Below, in pieces: positions 9,742 through 20,977 of a stretch of DNA of 64,000 bases. This DNA is from Micavibrio sp. (GTDB taxonomy: Bacteria; Pseudomonadota; Alphaproteobacteria; Micavibrionales; UBA2020). The translations under genes and the position numbers were made by a program. The stretch is from assembly GCA_028283745.1 (NCBI GenBank), contig JAPWJZ010000010.1:62001-126000 (forward strand). Direction: 5' to 3'. Each line of letters begins with the position of its first letter. Positions within the stretch are counted from its first letter, which is position 1. The notes under the pieces are model-generated. The model was not told the DNA's origin, searched no databases, and saw only the letters and a program-made list of their open reading frames with translations.

Positions 9742-10476
9742 GTGACCGCCGCCGTCGATATTCTTGCGCAGGCTGCTGCGGGCATCTTCGTGCATGTCGG
9801 CGATTTTTTAGCGCTGGACGGTGCGCAGGTGAATGCGGCGGATGCGCAGGGATGGACGCTGCTGCATTATGTCGCCGCCGCCGAAGCCAGGGGGCAGGAT
9901 GTGGATGATAGCGTCCATATGCTGCTGCAGGCAGGGGCGGATATTCATGTCGTGAACGGGCAGGGCGATACGCCGTTTAACATTGCCGCGCCGGCATCCC
10001 CCACATGTGGCCGCTTGATGACCGAGCATTGGCTGGGGCAGGCGCTGATGGGGCGGGGTGCGAAAGGGGTGAACGACCGCAGCGGTTCCCACCAGTCGAC
10101 CCTTGCGCAATACATGGCCAAATGGTCGCGGGATGAAGACATTGAAACGCAGCTGACGCAGGCCGTTGCCGCGGGTATGAAGCTTGATGTCAGGAACGGC
10201 GCGGGCTGGACGCCGGTTACCGCCGCAGCCGCCATGGGCAGGGCCGCGATTGTGGAGGCTTTTGTCTGGCACTACGATTACGCCGCCATTGCCGCCCGCA
10301 CGGTGGAGGAATATGTGGCGCAGTACGGCGGCTGCCGCGTGGTGTATGCGGCAGGGCTGGATGCCGGCGGAGTCGCACAGGCCCGCCTGACGCAGGACAA
10401 AAACCTGACATCTGTTCAAAAGAGTGATTATGCAAAAACGATCGCTTTTATTTTGCTAAAGCTTTCAGGCGGCTAG
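9742..10476 (+). CDS. ankyrin-repeat protein
   Basis: GTG start; GWTLLHYVAAAE...VHMLLQAGADIHVVNGQGDTPFNIAA. Confidence 0.7.
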   Translation: MTAAVDILAQAAAGIFVHVGDFLALDGAQVNAADAQGWTLLHYVAAAEARGQDVDDSVHMLLQAGADIHVVNGQGDTPFNIAAPASPTCGRLMTEHWLGQALMGRGAKGVNDRSGSHQSTLAQYMAKWSRDEDIETQLTQAVAAGMKLDVRNGAGWTPVTAAAAMGRAAIVEAFVWHYDYAAIAARTVEEYVAQYGGCRVVYAAGLDAGGVAQARLTQDKNLTSVQKSDYAKTIAFILLKLSGG

Positions 10477-10578
10477 CAGGTAACGCTCCAGTTATCCCCA
10501 GTCTTTGCTTGCCCGCTGCCGTCATCGGCGTAGCCTGAATAGGCTTACACAAAACCACTAAAAAACTAGGAGGCACTC

Positions 10579-10653
10579 ATGACAAAGCCCAATCAACAGA
10601 AACCGGCTCAAAAAGCACCGCAACCGCCCAAACCGGCTGCGCCGAAGCCTTAA
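10579..10653 (+). CDS. 24-aa Pro/Lys/Gln-rich small protein (MTKPNQQKPAQKAPQPPKPAAPKP)
   Basis: AGGAGG about 6 nt upstream of the ATG, and a terminator shortly after the stop; below the ORF-track cutoff. Confidence 0.5.
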   Translation: MTKPNQQKPAQKAPQPPKPAAPKP

Positions 10654-10672
10654 GTCGCTTCCCTAGCTAAAG

Positions 10673-10707
10673 AAACCCCGCTGTGGTCGCGAACCGGCGG
10701 GGTTTTT
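10673..10707 (+). terminator. Rho-independent terminator
   Basis: gaAACCCCGC...GCGGGGTTttttat. Confidence 0.8.
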
Positions 10708-10847
10708 TATGCCTGCGAATAGCGGGTTCTATTATTGCGAAGATTTATGCTGCAGTGCGTTTTTACTTCTCCCGCACGTGATTGGTTGATTATAGTGCGG
10801 CTCATTTCAACAGCCTTTTAATGCAAAACAGGAAACGGGTCATCACC

Positions 10848-11969
10848 ATGACGAACGCGCCTCAGAACAATTCATCCCGCTGGACGGAAAAAGCCGCCAA
10901 TGACTGGTACAAGGCACAACCGCTGCTGATGGGTGCAAACTATGTGCCCGCCAGCGCCAGCAACCAGATTGAAATGTGGCAGAAGGATACGTTCAATATT
11001 GCCGAGATTGATAAAGAACTCGGCTGGGCGAAAAACCTTGGCATGAATACCATGCGCGTTTTCCTGCATGACCTCGTCTGGCAGGAAGATGCGGAAGGGT
11101 ACAAGCAGCGCCTCGAGCAGTTTTTGCAGGTCGCTGAAAAACACGGCATCAAGCCGCTGTTCGTGCTGTTTGATTCCGTCTGGAACCCCGCGCCGCATAC
11201 CGGCCCGCAGGAAGAACCTGCCTTTGGCGTGCATAACGCCGGCTGGGTGCAGGGCCCCGGCGCTGCAGTATTGCAGGATGCATCGCAACATGGCCGTTTG
11301 AAGGATTACGTCGAAGGCGTCGTTGGCGCTTTCGCGCAAGATAAACGCGTGCTGGGCTGGGATGTCTGGAACGAGCCAGACAATGAAAACGGCGCAAGCT
11401 ATGGCAGCAAAGAAGCGGCCAATAAAATCGCGCTGGTTGCGCCGCTGCTGGATAAAGTCTTTGACTGGGCGCGCAGCGTATCACCCGCGCAGCCGTTGAC
11501 ATCCGGCGTATGGATTGGCGAGTGGGACAATATCAACGCTGTCAACGAAGTGCAGCAGGTGCAGCTGAAACAGTCTGACATCATTACATTCCACAATTAC
11601 GCGCCCGCCGATGATTTCGAGCGCCGCGTGAAATATCTGGCGGAAAATAACCGCCCGCTGCTTTGCACCGAATACATGGCGCGCCCCGCCGGCAGCACCT
11701 TCGAGGCGATTTTGCCAGTCGCGGAAAAACACAACATCGGCCTTTATAACTGGGGTTTCGTGCAGGGCCGCACCCAAACGCACCTGCCGTGGGATTCATG
11801 GCAGAAGCCGTACGATCAGGCTCCGCCGCCCGTCTGGTTCCATGAAATCCTGAAGGCGGATGGTTCGCCTTACCGCGACGCTGAGGCTGACCTTATCAAG
11901 AATTACAACCAGCGCAACGCCAAGGCCACCCCCGCACCTGCGAGTACGCCGAAGTTCAAGCTGGGCTGA
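10848..11969 (+). CDS. glycoside hydrolase, GH5/cellulase-like TIM barrel
   Basis: GANYVPAS...GWDVWNEPDNEN (acid/base NEP) and LLCTEYM (candidate nucleophile Glu). Confidence 0.7.
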   Translation: MTNAPQNNSSRWTEKAANDWYKAQPLLMGANYVPASASNQIEMWQKDTFNIAEIDKELGWAKNLGMNTMRVFLHDLVWQEDAEGYKQRLEQFLQVAEKHGIKPLFVLFDSVWNPAPHTGPQEEPAFGVHNAGWVQGPGAAVLQDASQHGRLKDYVEGVVGAFAQDKRVLGWDVWNEPDNENGASYGSKEAANKIALVAPLLDKVFDWARSVSPAQPLTSGVWIGEWDNINAVNEVQQVQLKQSDIITFHNYAPADDFERRVKYLAENNRPLLCTEYMARPAGSTFEAILPVAEKHNIGLYNWGFVQGRTQTHLPWDSWQKPYDQAPPPVWFHEILKADGSPYRDAEADLIKNYNQRNAKATPAPASTPKFKLG

Positions 11970-11995
11970 TTCATTCAGCGCCATAAAGGCCAAAG

Positions 11996-12029
11996 AAAAA
12001 CCCCGCCATCGCTGGCGGGGTTTTTTTAT
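11996..12029 (+). terminator. Rho-independent terminator
   Basis: aaaaACCCCGCCatcgctGGCGGGGTttttttat. Confidence 0.88.
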
Positions 12030-12049
12030 CGCTTGAAGGCGAGGGGAGG

Positions 12050-13372
12050 TTACGACGCGGCGGCCGTTTCCTCTTCATCCTTCTTGTCTTTTGCTTCCTT
12101 GGCTTTCTTGTCCTTGTCTTTCGCTTTCTTCTTGTCGGAGAAGACGAGGACAGGAGCGGTGCCGTTGGTGACGTTTTCGCCCTTCACGAGAACTTCCTCA
12201 ACGCCTTCCATGCCCGGCAGGTCGAACATGGTGTCGAGGAGGATGATCTCGAGGATGGAGCGCAGGCCGCGGGCGCCGGTGTTGCGCTCGATAGCGCGTT
12301 TGGCGATTTCGCGGAGTGCGTCGTCCTGGAAGGTCAGCTTGACGCCTTCGATGTCAAAGAGGCGCGCGTACTGTTTGGTCAGCGCGTTCTTCGGCTCGGT
12401 CAGGATGGTGATGAGCGCGGTTTCATCCAGGTCGTCCAGCGTTGCCAGCACGGGCAGGCGGCCGACGAACTCGGGGATAAGGCCGAATTTCAGAAGGTCG
12501 TCCGTCTGCATTTCGCGCAGGACTTCGCCGGCGCGGCGTTCATCGGGGCCCTTCACGTCGGTGCCGAAACCGATGGAGTTGGTACGGCCGCGTTTCGAGA
12601 TGATTTTGTCGATGCCCGCAAAGGCGCCGCCGCAGATGAAGAGGATGTTGGTCGTATCCACTTGCAGGAATTCCTGCTGCGGGTGCTTGCGGCCGCCCTG
12701 CGGCGGAACGGAGGCCATGGTGCCTTCCATCAGCTTCAGCAGGGCCTGCTGCACGCCTTCGCCCGACACGTCGCGGGTGATGGACGGGTTATCCGACTTA
12801 CGGGAGATTTTATCAACTTCGTCGATGTAGACGATGCCGCGTTGTGCACGCTCGATGTTGTAATCGCACGCCTGCAGCAGCTTCAGGACGATGTTCTCCA
12901 CGTCTTCGCCGACGTAACCGGCTTCGGTCAGCGTCGTCGCGTCGGTCATGGTGAAGGGAACGTCAAGAATGCGGGCAAGGGTTTGCGCCAGCAGCGTCTT
13001 GCCTGAACCGGTCGGGCCGATGAGCAGGATGTTGGATTTGGCGAGTTCGATTTCCGAACCTTTCGCCAGGCCTTCATCGATGCGCTTGTAGTGGTTATGC
13101 ACGGCAACCGACAGCACGCGTTTCGCGCGGTCCTGGCCGATGACGTAATCATCAAGCACCTTCTTGATCTCTTTCGGGGTGGGGATGCCCTTGCCCGACT
13201 TGACCAGCTGCGTCTTGTCCTCTTCCTGGATGATGTCCATGCAGAGTTCGACGCATTCATTGCAAATGAATACATTGGGGCCCGCGATCAGCTTGCGCAC
13301 TTCATGCTGGCTTTTGCCGCAGAAGGAGCAGTACAGCGTGTTTTTCGAATCCCCTGAACCGGTCTTGCTCAT
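12050..13372 (-). CDS. clpX: ATP-dependent Clp protease ATP-binding subunit ClpX
   Basis: Zn finger [50 protein letters not shown]. Confidence 0.97.
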   Translation of the reverse strand: MSKTGSGDSKNTLYCSFCGKSQHEVRKLIAGPNVFICNECVELCMDIIQEEDKTQLVKSGKGIPTPKEIKKVLDDYVIGQDRAKRVLSVAVHNHYKRIDEGLAKGSEIELAKSNILLIGPTGSGKTLLAQTLARILDVPFTMTDATTLTEAGYVGEDVENIVLKLLQACDYNIERAQRGIVYIDEVDKISRKSDNPSITRDVSGEGVQQALLKLMEGTMASVPPQGGRKHPQQEFLQVDTTNILFICGGAFAGIDKIISKRGRTNSIGFGTDVKGPDERRAGEVLREMQTDDLLKFGLIPEFVGRLPVLATLDDLDETALITILTEPKNALTKQYARLFDIEGVKLTFQDDALREIAKRAIERNTGARGLRSILEIILLDTMFDLPGMEGVEEVLVKGENVTNGTAPVLVFSDKKKAKDKDKKAKEAKDKKDEEETAAAS

Positions 13373-13583
13373 ATTATTCTTTTTCCTTTTCTATTCCGCC
13401 CCCGGCCTTTCCCAAGACCAGGGTTATATCCTTAAGATAGAACAGTGCGCGCGCGTTGCCAACCGTTCTTGATCAGTGATTTAGTGACAAAATGCAGTCC
13501 CGAGGAAATAGCCCACTTCGCCCTTGGCTTTCAAGCCTGATTCACCCTATTTTAAGCCTGTATTGCATTAAGAAAGACTTAGC

Positions 13584-13997
13584 GTGAATATGTCTATTGA
13601 CGAGCTTGTGGATAACTTTCAGGCCTTTGACGACTGGGAAAGCCGGTATGAGTACCTGATTGACCTCGGCAAACACCTGCCGCCGATGGATGACGCCCTT
13701 AAAACCCCCTCCACGCGGGTTTCCGGCTGCCTTTCTGAAGTTTGGATGGTTTTAAGCTGGGACAAGGACGGCCGCGTAGCTTTGCTGGCGGATAGTGATG
13801 CCGTGCTGGTGAAGGGGCTTATCGCCGTTGTATCCGCCCTGTTTGTCGGCAAAACAGCGGCAGAGGCCGCCAAGGTGGATGTCGCAGGCGAATTCGCGCG
13901 GCTTGGCCTTGACCAGCACATCAGCCCCAACCGCCGTAACGGCTTCTTTTCGATGGTGCAGCGGGTAAAGGTATTTACCGCAGCCCCGAATACTTGA
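13584..13997 (+). CDS. sufE: SufE family protein
   Basis: RYEYLIDLGKHLPPMDDALKTPSTRVSGCLSEVW. Confidence 0.85.
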   Translation: MNMSIDELVDNFQAFDDWESRYEYLIDLGKHLPPMDDALKTPSTRVSGCLSEVWMVLSWDKDGRVALLADSDAVLVKGLIAVVSALFVGKTAAEAAKVDVAGEFARLGLDQHISPNRRNGFFSMVQRVKVFTAAPNT

Positions 13998-14589
13998 TGG
14001 ATTTGGACATGGTGTCGTACCATGTCTGGTACATTTTATTTTCAACGCTATAGCTGACTTGCACAACCATGATGCTGCTGAGGCCCACAAGGTAATGCAC
14101 GGCGTTGAAGTGCAGGGCGTTATTCTGGTCGGCAGAAAAACCCGTTACCGTTGCCCACTTGAGTGTGTCGCTGCCGCCGGAAAAATGCTCTTCCCGCTGG
14201 TCCAGCTGCACATCTTTTAGTGAATCGCCAATTGCCTTCATCATCTTTTCCTTGGTGAGGGAGATGAGGAAGTCGCGCTCCGCCTTCAGGAAGGTGATTT
14301 TAACGTCAAACGTATCGCCGGTATCAGGATCGACGCGGGTCAGCGTGGCAATTTCACCAACCGAGCCGAATTTAGGCGGCGTGTCGAGGAAGGGGATGAC
14401 ATATTTGCCATCGGCCCACAAAGTCTGGCCGGTCGGCGCATCCGGCAGCTGGATGCTATATTCCGCATCGTTCTGGATGTAGGTATAGCCGCCGTGCAGA
14501 ACGTTGGCCTGCGAAGGCTGCGCTGCCGCAAGGGTCATCAGAAAAGCTGCCACCAAGCTGATAATCTTCTTTGTCATGCCTTCATCCAT
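13975..14589 (-). CDS. hypothetical secreted protein
   Basis: Signal peptide MTKKIISLVAAFLMTLAAAQPSQA; 3' end overlaps sufE tail-to-tail. Confidence 0.6.
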   Translation of the reverse strand: MDEGMTKKIISLVAAFLMTLAAAQPSQANVLHGGYTYIQNDAEYSIQLPDAPTGQTLWADGKYVIPFLDTPPKFGSVGEIATLTRVDPDTGDTFDVKITFLKAERDFLISLTKEKMMKAIGDSLKDVQLDQREEHFSGGSDTLKWATVTGFSADQNNALHFNAVHYLVGLSSIMVVQVSYSVENKMYQTWYDTMSKSIKYSGLR

Positions 14590-14650
14590 TTCCGGCGGAA
14601 TGTTTTAAGTTGCGAGCGTCATTATAACACTTTTAAAAGTCCCGTGAATA

Positions 14651-15991
14651 TCAAGCTTTCGCGGGTTGCCAAGTTGCGGCTTCCGCCGCTGCCTGCTCGC
14701 CGTTTAACATATTCTTGACTTCATGCGGCTGACCATCCTTGAAGGACGGGAACCAGACGTAGGGGATGCCTTTTTTCTCCGCATAGGCCAGCTGGCGCTT
14801 AATTTTGCTGTCGGAGTGGAAAAGCTCCACATTCAGTCCCTTGGCGCGCAGGGTTTGCGCCACCTGCGCGGCTTCGGCGCGGCGCGCTTCTTCCGGCAGC
14901 ACCACCAGCACATCGGTCGGGGCCTTGCGTCCGGCGGGAATTTGCCCGCGGTCCATGAGCAGGCCGAAAAGGCGGGTGAGGCCAATCGACAGGCCAACGC
15001 CCGGCAATTTCTGGTGAATGAAGGAACCGGCAAGGTCGTCGTACCGTCCGCCGCCGCCAATCGCCATGGGCGGCATGGGCTTTGCCGCTGTTTTATCTTC
15101 GGCAAAGCGCGCTTCCAGCACGGTGCCGGTGTAGTAATCCAGCCCGCGGATAATGCCAAGGTCCGCCACCACCGCGCCCTTCGGCAGGTGGCCAAGGTTG
15201 TCGATGACGAATTTAAGTTCGGAGATACCTTGCGTCATAAGGTCGCTGGATACGCCCAGCGACTGCACCTGTTCAGCAAAGCCGGAATCGAATGTTTTGA
15301 TATTGACGAAGGAGAGCGCTTTTTGCGCAATGTCTGCCGCGATGCCTTGCTCTGCCAGCATTTTCAAAACAGCTTCCGCGCCGATTTTATCGAGCTTGTC
15401 GAGCGTGCGGGTGACAATGCCGGGGTCGCTGATGCCAAGGCCCGCAATATAACCCATGAGGATTTTGCGGTTGCTGATGCGCAGCTCCACCGGCGGAATA
15501 CCAAGGGCTTGGTATGCCTCGAACAGCACGGCGGGCAGTTCGGCATCGAAGTGCAGCGGCAGCTCGTCGATGTTCACGACGTCGATATCGCACTGGTAAA
15601 ATTCGCGGTAACGACCTTTTTGCGGACGCTCGCCGCGCCACGACTTCTGCATCTGGTAACGCTTGAAGGGGAAGGTGAGGTCGCCAAAGTGCTGTGCCAC
15701 GTAACGCGCCATCGGCACCGTCAGGTCAAAGTGCAGGGCAAGGCGCGCTTCCTTGTCGCCTTCCTCGGCATGCAGGCGAGTGAGGGTGTAGATTTCTTTT
15801 TCAGTCTCGCCGCCCTTGGCCAGCAATGCGTCAATTTCCTCGACCGCGGGAGTTTCAATGTTGCAGAAGCCGTAGCTTTCAAAAACCTTGCGGATTTTAT
15901 CCATCCACTCCAGCTCGACGGCGCGGTATTCCGGCAGCCATTCGGGAAAACCGGAGACGGCTTTGGGTTTGTGGACTTTTTGGTCGGACAT
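14651..15991 (-). CDS. hisS: histidyl-tRNA synthetase
   Basis: Class II motifs LHFDLTVPMARYVAQ, GRYREFYQCDIDV, IRGLDYYTGTVLE and GGGGRYDDL. Confidence 0.93.
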   Translation of the reverse strand: MSDQKVHKPKAVSGFPEWLPEYRAVELEWMDKIRKVFESYGFCNIETPAVEEIDALLAKGGETEKEIYTLTRLHAEEGDKEARLALHFDLTVPMARYVAQHFGDLTFPFKRYQMQKSWRGERPQKGRYREFYQCDIDVVNIDELPLHFDAELPAVLFEAYQALGIPPVELRISNRKILMGYIAGLGISDPGIVTRTLDKLDKIGAEAVLKMLAEQGIAADIAQKALSFVNIKTFDSGFAEQVQSLGVSSDLMTQGISELKFVIDNLGHLPKGAVVADLGIIRGLDYYTGTVLEARFAEDKTAAKPMPPMAIGGGGRYDDLAGSFIHQKLPGVGLSIGLTRLFGLLMDRGQIPAGRKAPTDVLVVLPEEARRAEAAQVAQTLRAKGLNVELFHSDSKIKRQLAYAEKKGIPYVWFPSFKDGQPHEVKNMLNGEQAAAEAATWQPAKA

Positions 15992-16176
15992 GGTTTTTCT
16001 TTCTAAAAACAGCGCTTTTGACCGAATGAATTTAAACGAAAACAAGGGGCTAACGCCAGAGGGAAGTACCGTATGGAACCATAAGCACCTCCGCTCGTTT
16101 GTCTATCCGATACAAACCTTCAGGGGCCAGCGTCCGGCTTCAATGCGTAACCCACTAAAGACAAAGGAAAAAACAC

Positions 16177-16566
16177 ATGAAAAAGATTCTCCTCACCGCA
16201 GCTATCCTGTCCTTCGCTTTCGCCGCCCCCGTTTTCGCGGCTGATACTGAATTTAAAAGCGAAACCAGCGTTTCCAAAAGCGACGACGGCGACGTAAAAG
16301 CCGAGACCACGTCCAGTGCGACCGACGCTGCCGGCACCGATACCAAAGCCGAGAAAAAAGTGACCGTCGATAAAGACGACAAAGGCAACTACAAGAAAAC
16401 GACCGAGACGAAAGCGAAGAAAGACCCCAAAGGCCTCTTCAACTCGTCCAAGTCCTCCACCAAGGACACCGTTGAGAAAAAAGACGGCAAAATGACCACC
16501 GAGCATGAGAAAAAAGTCGACGGCGATACCGTTGAAGAATCCAAAACCGAAGGCAGCGCAGAATAA
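16177..16566 (+). CDS. low-complexity Lys/Asp/Thr-rich secreted protein
   Basis: Signal peptide MKKILLTAAILSFAFAAPVFAA, then repetitive charged residues; terminator follows. Confidence 0.65.
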   Translation: MKKILLTAAILSFAFAAPVFAADTEFKSETSVSKSDDGDVKAETTSSATDAAGTDTKAEKKVTVDKDDKGNYKKTTETKAKKDPKGLFNSSKSSTKDTVEKKDGKMTTEHEKKVDGDTVEESKTEGSAE

Positions 16567-16584
16567 CTTCTGACGCTTTCAATA

Positions 16585-16622
16585 GAAAAACCCGCCGGAT
16601 TTATTTCCGGCGGGTTTTTTTG
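16585..16622 (+). terminator. Rho-independent terminator
   Basis: aaaaaCCCGCCGGatttatttCCGGCGGGttttttt. Confidence 0.9.
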
Positions 16623-16628
16623 TTGTCC

Positions 16629-18482
16629 TTATTTTCGCTTCTTCCGGCCCTTGCCGATTTTTTCGGCGAAGAGTTCTGCGAGTTTTTCGGTGATGGCGCC
16701 GCCAAGCTCTTCAGCATCCACCAGCGTCACGGCGCGCTGGTAATAGCGGGTGACATCGTGGCCGATGCCGATGGCGAGCAGCTGGATGGGGCTTTTGTTT
16801 TCGATGAAGTGAATGACGCGGCGCAGGTGTTCTTCCAGGTAATTGCCCTGGTTGGCGGAAAGGGTGGAATCATCCACCGGCGCGCCGTCGGAAATGACCA
16901 TCAAGATTTTGCGCTGCTCGGGCCGTGCCATCAGGCGGTTATAGGCCCAAAGCAGGCCTTCACCGTCGATGTTTTCCTTCAGCAGCCCTTCGCGCAGCAT
17001 AAGGCCAAGGTTGCTGCGCGTGTGTCGCCACGGGTTATCCGCCGCTTTATAAACAATGTGCCGCAGGTCGTTCAGGCGGCCGGGGTTGGCGGGCTTGCCG
17101 TCCGACAGCCATTTTTCGCGGGATGAGCCGCCCTTCCACGCGCGCGTGGTAAAGCCCAAAATTTCAACCTTCACGCCGCAACGCTCCAGCGTGCGTGCCA
17201 GAATATCCGTGCTCATGGCGGCAATGGTAATGGGGCGGCCGCGCATGGAGCCTGAATTGTCGATCAGCAGCGTGACGACGGTATCGCGGAAATCCGTCTC
17301 GCTCTCCTGCTTGTAGCTGATGGGCATGTAGGGCTGCGTGACGATGCGGGAAAGGCGCGCGCTATCCAGCACGCCTTCTTCAAGGTCGAAGTGCCAGCTG
17401 CGGGTTTGCTGCGCCATTAATTTACGCTGCAGGCGGTTGGCAAGGCGCGTGATGACGCCCTGCAGGTGCGTCAGCTGCTTGTCGAGCATCTTGCGCAGTT
17501 TTTGCAGTTCTTCCGGCTCGCACAAATCTTTGGCGTTCACGTCTTCGTCAAACTGGTTGGTATAAATTTTGTAATCGCCGTAGAGCTGGTTGTTAAGGCT
17601 GTCGCGCGGGTCGTTACGGCGGGCTTCATCCTTCGCATCCGCGTCTTCCTCGCCTTCCATCTGCTCAAGGTCTTCGCCGGCCATGGAATCCGCGTCTTTT
17701 TCGCCAAGCTCGCCGCTGTCGGCGTCTTCGGTCATGCCGATGGGGGGCGTACTTTTCTGTTCGGAATCTTCGGATTCCTTATTTGCGCCGTCGCCTTCCT
17801 GCTGGTCCTCGCTTTCGCCGCTTTCGGGCGCGGGCGGCGGCTCGGCGGGGGTGGAGGTCATGTCCATCCGGTCGATCAGCTTGTGTGTCAGGCGGGCGAA
17901 AGCTTCCTGGTCGTTCAGCGTGGCGCGCAGCTGCTCGAACCCGTCGGTGCCGAGGTGTTCGTTAATCCACGACTTCCAGATTTTTGAGATCTTGGCGGCT
18001 TCCTTCGGCGGCTTGCGGCCGGTGAAGGCTTCGCGCGCCAGAAAGCGCATTGCATCGGCCAGCGGCGCATCTTCCATGGCGGTGACTGAATCGAGTTTCT
18101 GGCGGCGGGCTTCGTGGCGGAGCGCGGCTTCAATGTTGCTCGACGCGCCGGGGTAATCTTGCGTCCCGGCGGCTTCAATGCGCGCGTCTTCCAGTGCCTG
18201 ATAGGTGGCGCGGGCCTTGGGGTCGGCGGGCAGGTGCTTTTGGTGCAGGGCGATATCATGGTAGCGCAATTTAAGCGCAAACGTATCTGCAAGGCCGCGG
18301 ATAAGCGCCGTTTCGCCGCTTTCCATCGACTTCGGCAGGGCAGGCAGGCGAATTGAATTATCCGACATTTCGGCTAGGTGGCCGCCGAACGACACTTCCA
18401 CATCCTCACGCCCTGACAAGGCGCGCGCCGTCGACTGCGTCGCAAGCTTGAAGTTTTCTATGGGGTCATGCTGGTCGGACAT
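16629..18482 (-). CDS. cobT: cobaltochelatase subunit CobT
   Basis: Acidic linker, VWA domain [34 protein letters not shown]; next to cobS. Confidence 0.93.
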   Translation of the reverse strand: MSDQHDPIENFKLATQSTARALSGREDVEVSFGGHLAEMSDNSIRLPALPKSMESGETALIRGLADTFALKLRYHDIALHQKHLPADPKARATYQALEDARIEAAGTQDYPGASSNIEAALRHEARRQKLDSVTAMEDAPLADAMRFLAREAFTGRKPPKEAAKISKIWKSWINEHLGTDGFEQLRATLNDQEAFARLTHKLIDRMDMTSTPAEPPPAPESGESEDQQEGDGANKESEDSEQKSTPPIGMTEDADSGELGEKDADSMAGEDLEQMEGEEDADAKDEARRNDPRDSLNNQLYGDYKIYTNQFDEDVNAKDLCEPEELQKLRKMLDKQLTHLQGVITRLANRLQRKLMAQQTRSWHFDLEEGVLDSARLSRIVTQPYMPISYKQESETDFRDTVVTLLIDNSGSMRGRPITIAAMSTDILARTLERCGVKVEILGFTTRAWKGGSSREKWLSDGKPANPGRLNDLRHIVYKAADNPWRHTRSNLGLMLREGLLKENIDGEGLLWAYNRLMARPEQRKILMVISDGAPVDDSTLSANQGNYLEEHLRRVIHFIENKSPIQLLAIGIGHDVTRYYQRAVTLVDAEELGGAITEKLAELFAEKIGKGRKKRK

Positions 18483-18506
18483 TGCCGTGGCCTCGAATAT
18501 GAGTGC

Positions 18507-19472
18507 TTAATCTTCCTTCTTCAAAATCGCGCGGTCGAAGCAGCGTTGGTAGTATTCAGCGACGATGGATTTTTCAAGCTCGTCGCACTTGTTGAGGAAG
18601 GTGAGGGTGAAGGCGAAATCAAGGTCGCCCATAATCTGCGCGTTTTCCGCCCAGTGAATGACGGTGCGGGGCGACATAACGGTGGAAAGGTCGCCGGCCA
18701 TGAAGCCCTTGCGGGTCAGGTTGGCCATGCGCACCATTGCGGTGACGGTTTTTTTGCCTTCATCCGTTTTGTAGGCGGGCGCGCGGGCGAGGATGATTTC
18801 AACTTCCTGTTCCTGTGGCAAATAGTTGAGGGTGGAGACGATGTTCCAGCGGTCCATCTGGCCCTGGTTGATTTGCTGGGTGCCGTGGTACAGGCCCGTG
18901 GTGTCGCCAAGGCCAACCGTGTTGGTGGTCGCAAAAATGCGGAAGGCGGTATGGGGGCGGATGACTTCGTTCTGGTCGAGCAGCGTCAGCTTGCCTTCGG
19001 ATTCCAGCACGCGCTGAATGACGAACATGACATCCGGGCGGCCGGCGTCGTATTCATCAAACACGATGGCGACGGGGTTTTTAAGCGCCCAGGGCAGGAT
19101 GCCTTCTTTAAACTCTGTCACCTGCTTGCCTTCTTTCAGCGTAATCGCATCCTTGCCGATAAGGTCGATGCGGGAAACGTGGCTGTCGAGGTTGATGCGG
19201 ATGCAGGGCCAGTTGAGGCGCGCTGCCACCTGTTCAATGTGCGTTGACTTACCCGTGCCGTGATAGCCCTGCACCATGACGCGCTTGTTGTGTGCGAAGC
19301 CAGCCAGAATGGCGAGGGTCGTGTTTTTGTCAAAACGGTAAGCTTCATCTACTTCCGGCACGTTTTCGGTGCGCTGGGAAAAAGCGGGTACCTGCATGTC
19401 ATCGGTATCAATGCCGAAGAGTTGCTTGACGGAAACCATGATGTCGGGGATGCGCTTGGCGGAGGCGGTCAT
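18507..19472 (-). CDS. cobS: cobaltochelatase subunit CobS
   Basis: AAA+ motif [44 protein letters not shown]. Confidence 0.94.
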   Translation of the reverse strand: MTASAKRIPDIMVSVKQLFGIDTDDMQVPAFSQRTENVPEVDEAYRFDKNTTLAILAGFAHNKRVMVQGYHGTGKSTHIEQVAARLNWPCIRINLDSHVSRIDLIGKDAITLKEGKQVTEFKEGILPWALKNPVAIVFDEYDAGRPDVMFVIQRVLESEGKLTLLDQNEVIRPHTAFRIFATTNTVGLGDTTGLYHGTQQINQGQMDRWNIVSTLNYLPQEQEVEIILARAPAYKTDEGKKTVTAMVRMANLTRKGFMAGDLSTVMSPRTVIHWAENAQIMGDLDFAFTLTFLNKCDELEKSIVAEYYQRCFDRAILKKED

Positions 19473-19476
19473 AACG

Positions 19477-20106
19477 TCACTTCTCGAGGTTTGTATAATG
19501 TTGGTAGGATAACTTGAGGATGGAATAGGCAAGGTTGATTTTTTTCAGCAGTTCTTCTGCCGTTTTGTCTTCCTTGTTCGTATCAGGATGGTATTTTTTG
19601 GCAAGGGTCTTGTAGCGTATCTTCACCTGGTCCCAATCGATGGGCGGGTACAAATCAAGCACCGCCAGCGCTTCGATTGTGGGGTGGGGAATGGTGCGGA
19701 TGTCGATATGCGCTTCGACTGGTTCTTCATCTTCCGGCCCGCGGCCGCTGAAGTCGCCAAAAACGCTTTCGCCCTTGGTGAAGGCTTCATATATGCGCTG
19801 GCGGGTTTTTTCCTCGTTGAAGCCGGCTTGCGTTGAACGCCATGTCGGGCGGTCCCACACGGCGGTCTTGTGCATGTGATGCTCGATTTCAATGCGGCTC
19901 ATGCCCTTGAAGAAGTCCCAGTTGGCATTGTATTCGCGCACGTGGTCAAGGCAGAACCAGTAATAATCCCGCAGTTCATAGCGTGATTTGGGCGCGCGGA
20001 ATTCGCCCAACCCGTCGCAGCCGCCAATATCGCAATTCTTGCGAATAGCGGGGATATTGTCGGACAGGTCTTCGCCGAGGAAGGATTTGAACTTGAAATG
20101 CCACAT
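19477..20106 (-). CDS. J-domain (DnaJ-like) protein
   Basis: C-terminal [32 protein letters not shown]; adjacent to cobS. Confidence 0.88.
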   Translation of the reverse strand: MWHFKFKSFLGEDLSDNIPAIRKNCDIGGCDGLGEFRAPKSRYELRDYYWFCLDHVREYNANWDFFKGMSRIEIEHHMHKTAVWDRPTWRSTQAGFNEEKTRQRIYEAFTKGESVFGDFSGRGPEDEEPVEAHIDIRTIPHPTIEALAVLDLYPPIDWDQVKIRYKTLAKKYHPDTNKEDKTAEELLKKINLAYSILKLSYQHYTNLEK

Positions 20107-20550
20107 GCCGAGATACTATGAGCCTCCAGCCCTTTAAAAACAAGTTTAGCCGCACCCCAACGGGGAGAAAGCGCAAACCGAACAGCGCGGCTTCCCCTTG
20201 AAAATGCACATTTAAACTGCACATCCCTCCATTTTATCACAAGGGTTAGATTATGATAAAGCGAAGGTGAGCCAACCGTTTTTTCAAGATAGGCCGGTAC
20301 TGCAGAAAAACACTTGGATGAAGGGACTTGCGGCGCTTTCCTGCAAAAATATTGCTGCATAAAAAAGCATGCAGCCGCATTTTGGGAAAAACCAATGGGT
20401 GCGGAACATTGCCGGGCGTGAGGGGCGGGTTTTTATCATACAGCCGCATGTTGTAACATTTGTTTAAATACAATTAACAGTTGTATATGGTCTTTTTTGG
20501 TCTTAAAATAAGTACATACGTATGATGACTGAACGATTGGGGGCACAATC

Positions 20551-20913
20551 ATGGCTGACATTTCACCGGCTACTTCTCAAATACAACCTATGGATGTTTC
20601 ACTGCAAATTGCGCAACCTTACGGCGGGTTGGTCAGCAAGAACATCCGTATTCACGACCGCCGCACCAGTGTGCGGCTGGAGCCTGAAATGTGGGATGCC
20701 TTGAAGGAAGTCGCGGGCATTGAAGGTTGTTCTGTCCATGACCTGTGCGGCGCGGTGGATGATATGAAGGCGGCGGGGGCATCATTTACAGGCGCGCTGC
20801 GCGTCTTCCTCATGGAATATTTCCGTGCGGCGGCAAAAACCAGCCCGCAGGTGGGCATGGTGCAGCGACGGCTGAATATGGCACCTGTCAAGAATGCGGC
20901 GGGCAGCCGTTAA
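20551..20913 (+). CDS. ribbon-helix-helix domain protein
   Basis: IRIHDRRTSVRLEPEMWDALKEVAGIEGCSVHDLC...LRVFLMEYFR. Confidence 0.75.
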   Translation: MADISPATSQIQPMDVSLQIAQPYGGLVSKNIRIHDRRTSVRLEPEMWDALKEVAGIEGCSVHDLCGAVDDMKAAGASFTGALRVFLMEYFRAAAKTSPQVGMVQRRLNMAPVKNAAGSR

Positions 20914-20977
20914 ACCCAAAAACCGCCCGCAAAAAACCCGCTGACGCCTGTTTACCGCCTTGTGGTATTATTGACCT

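Noticed and set aside
14723-16006. 427-aa ORF antisense to hisS
   Set aside because: Mirror ORF of a highly recognisable tRNA synthetase gene in GC-rich DNA; no family motifs.
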